From NCBI GenBank assembly GCA_002438505.1, contig DJPI01000042.1:1-64000 (forward strand): a stretch of DNA of 64,000 nucleotides, in the 5' to 3' direction. Every line of letters begins with the position of its first letter. Position 1 is the stretch's first letter. Below, piece after piece: positions 26,500 to 34,354 of the stretch. This DNA is from Ruminococcaceae bacterium UBA6416 (lineage in GTDB: Bacteria > Bacillota > Clostridia > Oscillospirales > Acutalibacteraceae). Below the pieces are notes generated by a model, which ran no database searches, was not told where the DNA came from, and was given only the letters and a program-made list of their open reading frames with translations. Made by a program: the position numbers and the translations under genes.

Positions 26500-27588
26500 T
26501 CAGTCAATATAGCCCTCTGCGCAAAGCAATTCGGCAAGAAGTACTCCGCCACCGGCAGCACCGCGCAGGGTATTGTGTGAAAGGCAGACGAATTTGTAAT
26601 CATATTGTGTGTCCCCACGGAGCCGTCCGATTGAAATTGCCATTCCGCCCTCAAGGTTTCTCTGAAGCTTTGTCTGTGGAAGATTATCTTCCGTGAAATA
26701 ATGCAAAAACTGTTTTGGAGCGCTCGGAAGGGAAAGCTCCTGGGCTCTTCCGGAATAGTTTTTCCAGCAATCGAGAATTTCTTCGCGGTTCGGCTTTTTT
26801 CCATCCTCAAAACGCATGAAAACAGCACCCATATGACCGTCTGAAACAGGAACACGAATGCACTGGGCGGTGAACGCCGGTGAAGAGGCATTCACAATTT
26901 TTCCATCTTCAACCTTGCCCCAAATTTTGAGCGGTTCGGTTTCGCTTTTTTCTTCTTCGCCGCCGATAAACGGAATGACGTTATCAAGCATTTCCGGCCA
27001 CGTTTTAAATGTTTTTCCGGCTCCGGAAATTGCCTGATATGTGCAGACGAGAACCTCTTTAATGCCGAATTTTTGGTCAAGCGGATAAATAGCCGGAACA
27101 TAGCTTTGAAGTGAGCAGTTAGACTTAACAGCTATGAAACCGCGCTTAGTTCCAAGGCGCTTCTTCTGGGAATAAATAACCTTAATATGGTCAGCATTGA
27201 TTTCAGGAATAACCATCGGAACGTCCGGAGTTGAACGGTGGGCGCTGTTATTGGAAATTACCGGGCATTCCGCTTTTGCGTATGCCTCCTCAAGTGCTCT
27301 TATCTCGTCCTTTTTCATATCAACAGCACAAAAGACAAAGTCAACCTCTTTTGCAATTTCCGCAATATCATCCGTTGCATTCTTAACGGTCAGAGAAGCA
27401 ATATTCTCAGGAATTTCGCAGTCAAATGCCCATTTTTCTCCAACCGCATCTTTATATGTCTTTCCGGCAGACCGCGGGCTTGCGGCAACAACCTTAACGG
27501 TAAACCACGGATGCCGTGAAAGCAGAAGAACAAACCGCTGACCGACCATTCCTGTTGCTCCGATGATTCCGACATTGTATTTTTTCAT
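26500..27588 (-). CDS. asd: Aspartate-semialdehyde dehydrogenase
   Basis: Asd reduces aspartyl-4-phosphate to aspartate semialdehyde with NADPH. The 362-residue protein starts at 27588 (ATG after GAGGTG; an in-frame GTG nine bases upstream lies inside that ribosome-binding site). NVGIIGATGMVGQRFV is the NADP-binding loop. The catalytic Cys is in AVKSNCSLQSY at about residue 155, and the His is in RVPVSDGHMGAVFMRFED. The dinucleotide and active-site motifs resemble the archaeal/fungal-like class rather than the E. coli class, as is common in Clostridia. It is co-transcribed with dapA. Confidence 0.92.
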   Translation of the reverse strand: MKKYNVGIIGATGMVGQRFVLLLSRHPWFTVKVVAASPRSAGKTYKDAVGEKWAFDCEIPENIASLTVKNATDDIAEIAKEVDFVFCAVDMKKDEIRALEEAYAKAECPVISNNSAHRSTPDVPMVIPEINADHIKVIYSQKKRLGTKRGFIAVKSNCSLQSYVPAIYPLDQKFGIKEVLVCTYQAISGAGKTFKTWPEMLDNVIPFIGGEEEKSETEPLKIWGKVEDGKIVNASSPAFTAQCIRVPVSDGHMGAVFMRFEDGKKPNREEILDCWKNYSGRAQELSLPSAPKQFLHYFTEDNLPQTKLQRNLEGGMAISIGRLRGDTQYDYKFVCLSHNTLRGAAGGGVLLAELLCAEGYID

Positions 27589-27628
27589 GATATGCACCTC
27601 AATTTTTCAAGTATTTTAACGCAAACTG

Positions 27629-27657
27629 TTGCCAAAACTGTCAGATTGCACTATAAT
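27629..27657 (+). promoter_or_regulatory. Promoter of queA-tcdA-tgt
   Basis: TTGCCA at 27629-27634 and TATAAT at 27652-27657 are separated by 17 bases, 84 bases ahead of the queA ATG. Confidence 0.7.
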
Positions 27658-27741
27658 AAACAAGTTGTTTTATATGATATCACGAAAACTTTGATTCGTC
27701 AATCATTTGACTGATTATATTGATTGCTTTGAGGTGTAAAC

Positions 27742-28767
27742 ATGCAAACATCGGATTTTTATTATGATTTGCCAAAAGAGCTTATTGCGCAGCATCCGGC
27801 CGAAAAAAGAGATTGTTCGCGGCTAATGGTTATCGGAAGAAAAAGCGGAGAGATAAAACATGAGCATTTCTATAACATTGTTGATGAGCTTAAATCCGGA
27901 GATTGCCTTATTCTAAACAACACAAAAGTCCTACCGGCAAGAATTTACGGCATCAAGGAAGAAACGGGAGCGCACGTTGAATTTCTTCTGCTTGTCAACC
28001 GCGGAGATGATGTCTGGGAAGTTATAGCCGGCCCCGGAAAAAGAGCTAAGCCCGGCTCACGGTTCACCTTTGGAAACGGTCAGCTCAAATGTGAAGTTTT
28101 GGAAGTTCTTGAGGGCGGAAACAGACTTGCAAAATTTGAATATGATGGCAACTTCTTTAATATTCTTGACGAAATCGGTCAGATGCCGCTTCCGCCGTAT
28201 ATTACCGAAAAGCTTAATGACCAGTCGCGTTATCAGACGGTATACAGCGAAAAACTCGGCTCTGCGGCTGCACCCACAGCTGGTCTCCATTTCACCGAGG
28301 AATTGCTTGAAAAAATCAGAGAAAAGGGTATTGAGATCGGATATGTTACGCTTCATGTCGGACTTGGCACATTCAGGCCGGTTAAGGTTTCTGACATCAC
28401 AAAGCATACTATGCACAGCGAACATTATTGGTTACCAAAAGAAACGGCTGAACTGATTAATAAGACCAAAGCTAACGGCGGTCGTGTGATTTCCGTTGGA
28501 ACAACAAGCTGCCGCACTCTTGAATCGGTTGCAACTTTCAACGGGAAGATTGAGGAAAGTGAAGGCTGGACAGATATTTTCATCTATCCCGGTTATGAAT
28601 TCAAGTGCATTGACGGGCTCATTACAAACTTCCATCTTCCCGAAAGCACGCTGATAATGCTTGTCAGTGCATTTTGCGGATATGAAAACGCAATGCATTT
28701 TTATAAGGTTGCCGTTGAAAACAAGTACCGCTTTTTCTCGTTCGGTGATGCGTGTTTCATTGCCTGA
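27742..28767 (+). CDS. queA: S-adenosylmethionine:tRNA ribosyltransferase-isomerase
   Basis: QueA moves the ribosyl part of SAM to preQ1 in tRNA, giving epoxyqueuosine. Its 341 residues match the family. SDFYYDLPKELIAQHPAEKR at the start, LNNTKVLPARIYG, GSAAAPTAGLHFT and THMSEH-like HTMHSEHYWLP plus NFHLPESTLIMLVSAF near the end are its signatures. The ribosome-binding site is TTGAGGTG. It is followed after 25 bases by tcdA and then by tgt, which starts the queuosine modification. Confidence 0.95.
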   Translation: MQTSDFYYDLPKELIAQHPAEKRDCSRLMVIGRKSGEIKHEHFYNIVDELKSGDCLILNNTKVLPARIYGIKEETGAHVEFLLLVNRGDDVWEVIAGPGKRAKPGSRFTFGNGQLKCEVLEVLEGGNRLAKFEYDGNFFNILDEIGQMPLPPYITEKLNDQSRYQTVYSEKLGSAAAPTAGLHFTEELLEKIREKGIEIGYVTLHVGLGTFRPVKVSDITKHTMHSEHYWLPKETAELINKTKANGGRVISVGTTSCRTLESVATFNGKIEESEGWTDIFIYPGYEFKCIDGLITNFHLPESTLIMLVSAFCGYENAMHFYKVAVENKYRFFSFGDACFIA

Positions 28768-28792
28768 TAATTTAAAAATGGAGGAATATACC

Positions 28793-29557
28793 GTGCTCAA
28801 CCAATTTTCAAGAACCGAGCTTCTTTTCGGAAAGGAAGCAATGGAAAAGCTCCGTAATTCCCGCGTTGCCGTTTTTGGCATCGGCGGAGTCGGAGGATAT
28901 GCCGTTGAAGCTTTGGCAAGGTCAGGCATCGGTGCTCTTGATCTTGTTGATGATGACAAAATCTGCTTGACAAACATTAACCGGCAACTTTTAGCAACGT
29001 GTGATTCCGTTGGAAAATATAAGGTCGATGAGGCCGAATGTCGGATAATGTCAATCAATTCAAAATGTAAAGTTAAAACCTATAAAACATTCTATCTTCC
29101 GGATACGGAAAGTTTATTTGATTTTTCAAAGTATGATTACATTATTGATGCAATCGACACCGTATCAGGAAAGCTGGCGCTAATTGAGAATGCAAAAAAA
29201 GCTGCTGTTCCGATAATTTCTTCAATGGGTGCAGGCAACAAGCTTGATCCGACTGCTTTTGCTGTTGCGGACATTTATTCAACCTCGGTCGATCCGCTTG
29301 CCCGGGTAATCAGATATGAATGCAGAAAACGCGGAATTAAAAGTCTTAAGGTTGTATATTCTCAAGAGAAGCCAACGCGTCCAATAGATGATACTGAGTC
29401 GGGCTGTCGCAATCATTGCATTTGTCCCCCCGGAACACAGCGAAAATGTACTGTGCGACGCGATATTCCGGGCTCAACGGCCTTTGTTCCGTCCGTTGTC
29501 GGTTTAATAATCGCCGGCGAAGTTATTAAAGACCTGGCCGGAATTAACGGAAAGTAA
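28793..29557 (+). CDS. tcdA: tRNA threonylcarbamoyladenosine dehydratase (TcdA/CsdL, ThiF family)
   Basis: TcdA uses ATP to cyclise t6A37 to ct6A in tRNA. The start is the GTG at 28793, placed eight bases after GGAGG; the frame is open further upstream but that part overlaps queA. The 254-residue protein has SRVAVFGIGGVGGYAVEALARSG (ATP-binding Gly-rich loop, seen in parts), DLVDDDKICLTNINRQ, the IDAIDTVSGK segment, SSMGAGNKLDP, and a C-terminal Cys-containing CRNHCICPPG. These are E1-like adenylating features. It stands between queA and tgt, so the operon is a tRNA-modification set. Confidence 0.9.
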   Translation: MLNQFSRTELLFGKEAMEKLRNSRVAVFGIGGVGGYAVEALARSGIGALDLVDDDKICLTNINRQLLATCDSVGKYKVDEAECRIMSINSKCKVKTYKTFYLPDTESLFDFSKYDYIIDAIDTVSGKLALIENAKKAAVPIISSMGAGNKLDPTAFAVADIYSTSVDPLARVIRYECRKRGIKSLKVVYSQEKPTRPIDDTESGCRNHCICPPGTQRKCTVRRDIPGSTAFVPSVVGLIIAGEVIKDLAGINGK

Positions 29558-29578
29558 AACATTTGAAAGAGGTAATTC

Positions 29579-30709
29579 ATGTATAAGCTTTTAAAAACCG
29601 AAAACAATGCCAGACGCGGCGAATTTGTTACCGTTCACGGAACAATCCAGACGCCTGCATTTATGAATGTTGCAACCTGCGGAGCAATCAAGGGCGCTTT
29701 GTCTGCACTCGACCTTAAAGAGCTGAAGTGTCAGGTTATGCTTTCAAACACATATCACCTCCATGTCAGACCGGGTGACCGGCTTGTTGCCGAAATGGGT
29801 GGACTGCATGAGTTTACACACTGGGACGGCCCCATTCTTACAGACAGCGGCGGCTTTCAGGTTTTTTCCCTTGCTGGACTGCGCAAAATAACCGAGGAAG
29901 GTGTAACTTTTGCTTCCCATGTTGATGGCAGACGCATATTCATGGGACCGGAAGAGAGCATGGAAATTCAGTCAAACCTCGGCTCAACCATTGCAATGGC
30001 GTTTGATGAATGCGTTGAAAACCCTGCTGAATACAAATACGCAAAGCAATCGTGTGAACGGACTGTCCGTTGGCTTGAGCGTTGCAAAAAGAAAATGGCT
30101 GAGCTTAACGCAAAAGAGGGGACTATCAACCCGCATCAGCTTTTGTTCGGAATCAATCAGGGCTGCACTTTTGAGGATCTCCGCATTGAAAACATGAAGC
30201 AGATTGCTGCGCTTGATCTTGACGGCTATGCAATCGGCGGGCTTGCCGTTGGCGAACCCAAGGAAGATATGTATAGAATTATATCTGCCGTTGAGTCGTA
30301 TATGCCTAAGAACAAAATTCGTTATCTCATGGGAGTTGGAACACCGGGCAACATTCTTGAAGCAGTCAGCCGCGGAGTTGACCTTTTTGATTGCGTTATG
30401 CCGAGCAGAAACGCGCGCCACGGACATCTTTTTACCCATAAAGGTATTATCAATATAAATAATGCCAAATATGAAAAAGATGCACTCCCGATTGACCCGG
30501 AGTGTGACTGTCCGACCTGCCGGAATTTTTCACGTGCATATATTCGCCATCTTTTCAAGTGCAAGGAGATGCTTGCAATGCGTCTTTGCGTAATGCATAA
30601 TCTATATTTTTATAACAGCCTGCTTGAAAGAATACGTTTTGAACTTGACAACGGAACATTTGAAGAGTTCAAAAATGCAAATGTTGAACTATTAGACACA
30701 AGAATCTGA
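29579..30709 (+). CDS. tgt: Queuine/preQ1 tRNA-ribosyltransferase
   Basis: Tgt exchanges guanine-34 for preQ1 in GU(N) tRNAs. The 376-residue protein has QTPAFMNVATCGAIKG, LSNTYHLHVRPGD, the Asp base in ILTDSGGFQVFSLA, the nucleophile Asp in FDCVMPSRNARHGHLFT, and the zinc site CDCPTCRNFSRAYIRHLFK with the later His in LCVMHN. QueA acts after Tgt on the same tRNA position. A GAAAGAGG ribosome-binding site precedes the ATG. Confidence 0.96.
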   Translation: MYKLLKTENNARRGEFVTVHGTIQTPAFMNVATCGAIKGALSALDLKELKCQVMLSNTYHLHVRPGDRLVAEMGGLHEFTHWDGPILTDSGGFQVFSLAGLRKITEEGVTFASHVDGRRIFMGPEESMEIQSNLGSTIAMAFDECVENPAEYKYAKQSCERTVRWLERCKKKMAELNAKEGTINPHQLLFGINQGCTFEDLRIENMKQIAALDLDGYAIGGLAVGEPKEDMYRIISAVESYMPKNKIRYLMGVGTPGNILEAVSRGVDLFDCVMPSRNARHGHLFTHKGIININNAKYEKDALPIDPECDCPTCRNFSRAYIRHLFKCKEMLAMRLCVMHNLYFYNSLLERIRFELDNGTFEEFKNANVELLDTRI

Positions 30710-30758
30710 GTTTTTTTCGACTTTTTACTGATATTTGGCTTAAATCTTCAAATATCTC

Positions 30759-30787
30759 TTGCAAAGTCTGAGAATAACCTGTATAAT
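30759..30787 (+). promoter_or_regulatory. Promoter of yajC
   Basis: TTGCAA at 30759-30764 and TATAAT at 30782-30787 are separated by 17 bases; yajC starts at 30820 after TTGGAGGAAC. Confidence 0.7.
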
Positions 30788-30819
30788 ATTTTCATTATGT
30801 TTTTTGGAGGAACAAGAAA

Positions 30820-31227
30820 ATGAACTTAATTTTTGCAACTGGCGGCTCAGGCGCCGCAACCGGAAGCAGCCCGACAACAATGATTCTTCTCCTTGTTGGT
30901 ATGTTTGCCGTTATGTATTTTGTTATGATCCGCCCGCAGAAGAAGAGACAGAAGGAAGAGCAGGAAATGCGTAACGCCGTTGAAATCGGCGATGAAATCA
31001 CAACTATCGGCGGAATTTGCGGCCGCGTTGTTACTGTTAAGGAAAACCACCTTATAATTGAAACCGGTGCAGACAGAAACAGAATGCAGATTACTCGCTG
31101 GGCAATCCAGAGCAATGATACCGCCAACGCAAGACTTGCCGCTGAAAGAGCTGCTGCCAAGGAAGCTGCCGAAAAGGCTAAAGCCGAAAAGAAGGTCGCA
31201 AAATCAAAAAGCAAAAAAGAAGACTGA
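30820..31227 (+). CDS. yajC: Preprotein translocase subunit YajC
   Basis: YajC is the small accessory membrane subunit of the SecDF-YajC holotranslocon. The 135-residue protein has one transmembrane helix (MILLLVGMFAVMYFVMI), the signature RPQKKRQKEEQEMRNAVEIG right after it, and a short beta domain with DEITTIGGICGRVV and ENHLIIETG. An extended Ala/Lys/Glu-rich tail closes it. The neighbour tgt upstream is the classical partner of yajC. Confidence 0.95.
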   Translation: MNLIFATGGSGAATGSSPTTMILLLVGMFAVMYFVMIRPQKKRQKEEQEMRNAVEIGDEITTIGGICGRVVTVKENHLIIETGADRNRMQITRWAIQSNDTANARLAAERAAAKEAAEKAKAEKKVAKSKSKKED

Positions 31228-31249
31228 ATTTTTAGGTAATAATTGAAAG

Positions 31250-31295
31250 GATCTCGTCATATCTTTAATCAAGAGGATATGGGAGGTCTTTTTTT
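31250..31295 (+). terminator. Hairpin with T tract that also carries the next gene's ribosome-binding site
   Basis: GATCTC (31250-31255) pairs with GAGGTC (31283-31288), and CATATC (31258-31263) pairs with GATATG (31276-31281), with a small internal bulge. Seven T follow directly (31289-31295) and then the ATG at 31296. The GGGAGG of the ribosome-binding site lies in the descending arm. It can act as an attenuator/terminator and can also hide the site. Confidence 0.65.
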
Positions 31296-31727
31296 ATGGC
31301 TTCAAAAAGAATCAAAAAATCAAAACAGCTTTCACAGCTTTCGCTGCCGGTCAAAATTTTCCTAAAAACACTGTTTTTGACATTGGCACTCTATGCGTTT
31401 GCTTTTCTTCTTAGCGCGGCCGTTGGCCTTTCAATGAACATTTCAAAAGGCAACGCGTTTTATCTCTCCGTCTTTGTGTTTTCGTGCTGTTCGTTTGCCG
31501 GCGCCTTTTATGCCGGAAAAAAGATACATAAAAACGGAATATCAATAGGTTTTCTGTTTTGTCTGCCGATGAATTCTGTTGTAATAATTGCCTCTGTTGC
31601 TGCAAACTCTTTTAAAATTGATTTAACAGCGCTTATTTCGTTTTTCATTTTGAGCGTTGCAGCAATGCTTGGCGGAATTGTATCTGTTAACATGAGAATC
31701 AAGGTCAAAAAGGGGCGAATAAAGTGA
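31296..31727 (+). CDS. TIGR04086-like small membrane protein
   Basis: A 143-residue protein with a Lys/Ser/Gln-rich N-terminus (KRIKKSKQLSQLS) and four hydrophobic segments. The end of helix 2 and loop GAFYAGKKIHKNGISIGFLF, plus a last helix with AAMLGGIVSVNMR, fits the TIGR04086 family often encoded next to yajC in Clostridia. Function is unknown. Its ribosome-binding site is inside the hairpin at 31250-31295, and it overlaps the next gene by four bases (GTGA). Confidence 0.7.
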   Translation: MASKRIKKSKQLSQLSLPVKIFLKTLFLTLALYAFAFLLSAAVGLSMNISKGNAFYLSVFVFSCCSFAGAFYAGKKIHKNGISIGFLFCLPMNSVVIIASVAANSFKIDLTALISFFILSVAAMLGGIVSVNMRIKVKKGRIK

Positions 31728-32362
31728 AAATTAATGCTGCAATAGCAAAAAAGCCGCGCATTAGAGCGCAGAGCGATAGATTTGATATGTTTGACCGAAC
31801 GCTGCTTGCAATTTTTGGGGCAATGTTCATTTCTGTGATTTCCGGCGCCATTGTTTATAAAATCAAAAGTTCAGCATTCAGCACGGCTGTTTTTGACACG
31901 TTTGCTGCTTTTTCAACCGACATCACCGGAAAAAGCTTTTTTGAAGCGTTTTCCGGTTTTTTCACAGCGGACTTGTCCATGTTAATTATCATTACATTTT
32001 TAGGTGTCAGTGCTTTTGGATATGTTCCAATCCTTGCAACGGCCGCTTTTAGAGTTTTCGGTGTCGGTGCTCTCGGAGCATATCTTTTTGATAAGTTTGG
32101 CTTTGCAGGATTGAAATATTTTCTAATTGTCATTATTCCGGGTAGATTATTTATGTTTTTCGCTCTGCTTCTTTCTGTTCAAAACTGTTTTCAAACTTGT
32201 TGCAAAACACGGAAAATATTGAACGGAACCAGCACTGAGTCAATCGATTTTAAGTTTTATCTTTTGCGCAATGCGGTTACTGCAATAATTTTTGTTGCCG
32301 CAGCCCTGACTGATACTTTACTTTTGCGTTTTGTTTCCGGCCACTTTCTGCCCAAATTATGA
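31724..32362 (+). CDS. Stage II sporulation protein M-like membrane protein
   Basis: A 212-residue protein with about five hydrophobic segments, starting at GTG and translationally coupled to the previous gene. The segment LSMLIIITFLGVSAFGYVPI, the following FRVFGVGALGAYLFDKFG, and YFLIVIIPGRLFMFFALLLS have the spacing and small-residue pattern of the SpoIIM/DUF95 family (LGxSxxGxPxxFxxxxxKGxxxG, then a second helix pair with a Pro). SpoIIM takes part in engulfment peptidoglycan hydrolysis with SpoIID and SpoIIP. Assignment rests on topology and short motifs, so a related DUF95 protein is equally possible. Confidence 0.5.
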   Translation: MKINAAIAKKPRIRAQSDRFDMFDRTLLAIFGAMFISVISGAIVYKIKSSAFSTAVFDTFAAFSTDITGKSFFEAFSGFFTADLSMLIIITFLGVSAFGYVPILATAAFRVFGVGALGAYLFDKFGFAGLKYFLIVIIPGRLFMFFALLLSVQNCFQTCCKTRKILNGTSTESIDFKFYLLRNAVTAIIFVAAALTDTLLLRFVSGHFLPKL

Positions 32363-32370
32363 TGATAAAA

Positions 32371-32408
32371 GCATTACCGAAATCAACAAAATTGATATCC
32401 GGTAATGC
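32371..32408. terminator. Bidirectional hairpin between SpoIIM-like gene and recombinase
   Basis: GCATTACCG (32371-32379) pairs with CGGTAATGC (32400-32408), and inside it ATCAA/TTGAT forms a second stem. The two flanking genes converge. Confidence 0.7.
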
Positions 32409-32416
32409 CTATTTAT

Positions 32417-33406
32417 TTACTTCCGTCTAACTTTGTTAAGAGGGCTGTTTTCAATGGCGGCACGGACTTGTTTGTTTTCAACATGGGTATAAATTTCGGT
32501 TGTTGATAGGTTTTCATGACCCAACATTTCCTTGAGAACAAGAATATCAGTATCATTATACTGATACAAAAGCGTTGCAGCCGTGTGACGCAGCTTGTGA
32601 ACGGAATAATGCTGGCCATCAAGTCCAATTTTCTTCAGATAATTATAAACCATCAACTGAACTGCCTGTCTGCCAATACGCTTTCCAAGTCGGCTGACAA
32701 AAAGTGCACTTCTTGCATCTTCGCCTTTAAGTCCATCTGCCGGGCGAACAGCCATATATGATCTAATTGCGCTCACACAGGCACCGTTAAGATATAGCAT
32801 TCTTTGTTTGTTACCTTTGCCGATAACCTTCATCGTGCATTCCTCAAGATTAATATCGCTTAAATTAAGGCTGACAAGCTCTGCAAGGCGTAATCCGCAG
32901 TTCAAAAAAATTGTAAGAATACAATAATCGCGTGCTGCATTTTCACCCTCAACAGCATTGAGAAGTGCCACGCTTTGTTCAAGAGTGAGGTAACGCGGCA
33001 GTTTCTTTTTATCTGATGGAAGCTGCAAGTGTGAAACCGGATTGCTCGGGATATACTTCATATTATCAGCAATGTATTTGAAAAAGCCGCGTATTGATGA
33101 GGCCTTTCTATTCCTTGTTGATAGATTATTTGAGCGCTCAGAGGTGCAATATGCGAGAAACGCATAAATGTCAGCGATTGAAATCTTAGATAGAAAATTG
33201 TCATCTATGAACGAAAGATCATAGTCATTTTTTATATCGGAAGGGGAAATATTTTCTTTTTTTGTAGCAGCAAGATATTCAAAAAGCAGACGTAAATCGC
33301 GCACATATCCATCAGCTGTGAGTTTTGAGCAGCCTTTGACTGCAAGCATATAGCTGATAAATTCGTTGACGCGTTCCGGAAGCAGGCTGGAATCATATTC
33401 AGTCAT
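32417..33406 (-). CDS. Tyrosine recombinase, XerC/XerD type
   Basis: The 329-residue protein has an N-terminal SAM-like core-binding domain (about 1-125) and a catalytic domain with the complete set of residues: Arg in CGLRLAELVSL, Lys in VIGKGNKQRML, His-x-x-Arg in HKLRHTAATLL, His in LGHENLSTTEIYTHV and its Tyr nucleophile. Xer proteins resolve chromosome dimers at dif together with FtsK, which is encoded here at 39798. There is no mobile-element context, so a housekeeping role is likely. Whether it is the XerC, XerD or single XerH/S type was not decided. Confidence 0.88.
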   Translation of the reverse strand: MTEYDSSLLPERVNEFISYMLAVKGCSKLTADGYVRDLRLLFEYLAATKKENISPSDIKNDYDLSFIDDNFLSKISIADIYAFLAYCTSERSNNLSTRNRKASSIRGFFKYIADNMKYIPSNPVSHLQLPSDKKKLPRYLTLEQSVALLNAVEGENAARDYCILTIFLNCGLRLAELVSLNLSDINLEECTMKVIGKGNKQRMLYLNGACVSAIRSYMAVRPADGLKGEDARSALFVSRLGKRIGRQAVQLMVYNYLKKIGLDGQHYSVHKLRHTAATLLYQYNDTDILVLKEMLGHENLSTTEIYTHVENKQVRAAIENSPLNKVRRK

Positions 33407-33511
33407 AGGGTCACCTCAGTTCTAAAGCGGCATATCTGATGATTATATTACAGTTAAATTATAGCATATTTGAGGAAAGTTTTGGTTAATATTATGAAAA
33501 TAGCTCCCCTC

Positions 33512-33541
33512 AACCATACAAAATATTTATTTTGTATGGTT
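33512..33541. repeat. Perfect 13-base hairpin in the gap behind the recombinase
   Basis: AACCATACAAAAT (33512-33524) and its exact complement (33529-33541) enclose a four-base loop ATTT. It is the only notable feature of the 216-base gap 33407-33622. It may end the radA transcript on the minus strand, although no T tract follows. Confidence 0.6.
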
Positions 33542-33622
33542 ACTGATTTTGAAATACCCCATCAGCTTTTAAAGAAGCCTGAGCAGGTTTTAGCGTTAAG
33601 CTTTAATCAAACGTATTATCTT

Positions 33623-34354
33623 TTATTCTTCATAAGCAACCATACCACCTATATCCGTAAGTACATGGTTATTTAAAAATGAATACTTGCAACCGTGCTT
33701 ATTTAAAAACGTATCAATTTTGCAAAAGTCACGATGCTTGGTAATATCACCGAAAAAAATAATGTGATTTTTATCTATTAATGCACTCGCACCACCAATA
33801 AAACCGTATTCATGACCCGGCAATGCAATATCGCCTTTGCCAATAAATAATACATCAATCTTGTTTTTAACACAGACTTTTTTAATTGACATATCATCAG
33901 TAATTACTGCGTTTTCATTAACAATACAAGTTGAGCATTTTGCGTAGCCTTGTTTAACATTGATTATGCAACAATCAATGTTTTTTATAGCTTCATCGGC
34001 AATATCTGTTCTTCCGATAATTTTTCCTGAAAGCAAGGCAAAATTCAGCCTGCAATCGTTCGGATAGCTTCCGCTAACATGGCTTTCAGAAAAACTTACC
34101 GTTAGACCGCGCTTTTTTAACAAACCGGCAAGTGCGGCCTGACTTCTGTCGAGCAATATTTTCCCGTCTCCCAAATAAAGTGCGTTAATATCCGCATGGC
34201 AGGAAATTGCCGAATCAACATGATAGTTTTTTACCGTGTTTAGAATTTTAATACCAAAAGACTCAACAAAATCTGAAAGCTCTTGGTCAGTCTTTCCGAT
34301 AATTGCGGTTTTAACAGGAAATTGCGGAAGATTTGCGTGTTTTATAAAGCTCAT
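33623..34354 (-). CDS. DUF6873-like protein, possible GME fold
   Basis: The 243-residue protein carries no known catalytic name. Short conserved-looking pieces are HADINALYLGDGKILLD, VKQGYAKCSTCIV, IGKGDIALPGHEYGFIGGAS and NNHVLTDIGGMVAYE. The order His-Asp, Cys-x-x-Cys, His-Glu and late Asn-His with repeated Gly turns recalls the guanidine-modifying-enzyme (GME) propeller of arginine deiminase-type proteins, the fold assigned to DUF6873. No signal peptide or membrane helix is present. It overlaps the radA stop by four bases (ATGA), so it is translated with radA. Its reaction is unknown. Confidence 0.6.
   Translation of the reverse strand: MSFIKHANLPQFPVKTAIIGKTDQELSDFVESFGIKILNTVKNYHVDSAISCHADINALYLGDGKILLDRSQAALAGLLKKRGLTVSFSESHVSGSYPNDCRLNFALLSGKIIGRTDIADEAIKNIDCCIINVKQGYAKCSTCIVNENAVITDDMSIKKVCVKNKIDVLFIGKGDIALPGHEYGFIGGASALIDKNHIIFFGDITKHRDFCKIDTFLNKHGCKYSFLNNHVLTDIGGMVAYEE

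Noticed and set aside
28661..28792. N-terminal extension of tcdA overlapping queA
   Set aside because: The GTG at 28793 has a good ribosome-binding site and starts where the family begins; the upstream part is antisense-like to nothing known and lies within queA.
32417..33406. Tyrosine recombinase as sign of a prophage or integrative element, with tRNA-Leu as attachment site
   Set aside because: No excisionase, phage or conjugation genes are near, and no repeat of the tRNA 3' end was noticed; the tRNA is 3 kb away with housekeeping genes in between.
33470..33676. 68-residue plus-strand frame in the gap after the recombinase
   Set aside because: It spans a perfect hairpin, has no ribosome-binding site, and overlaps the end of the minus-strand gene.
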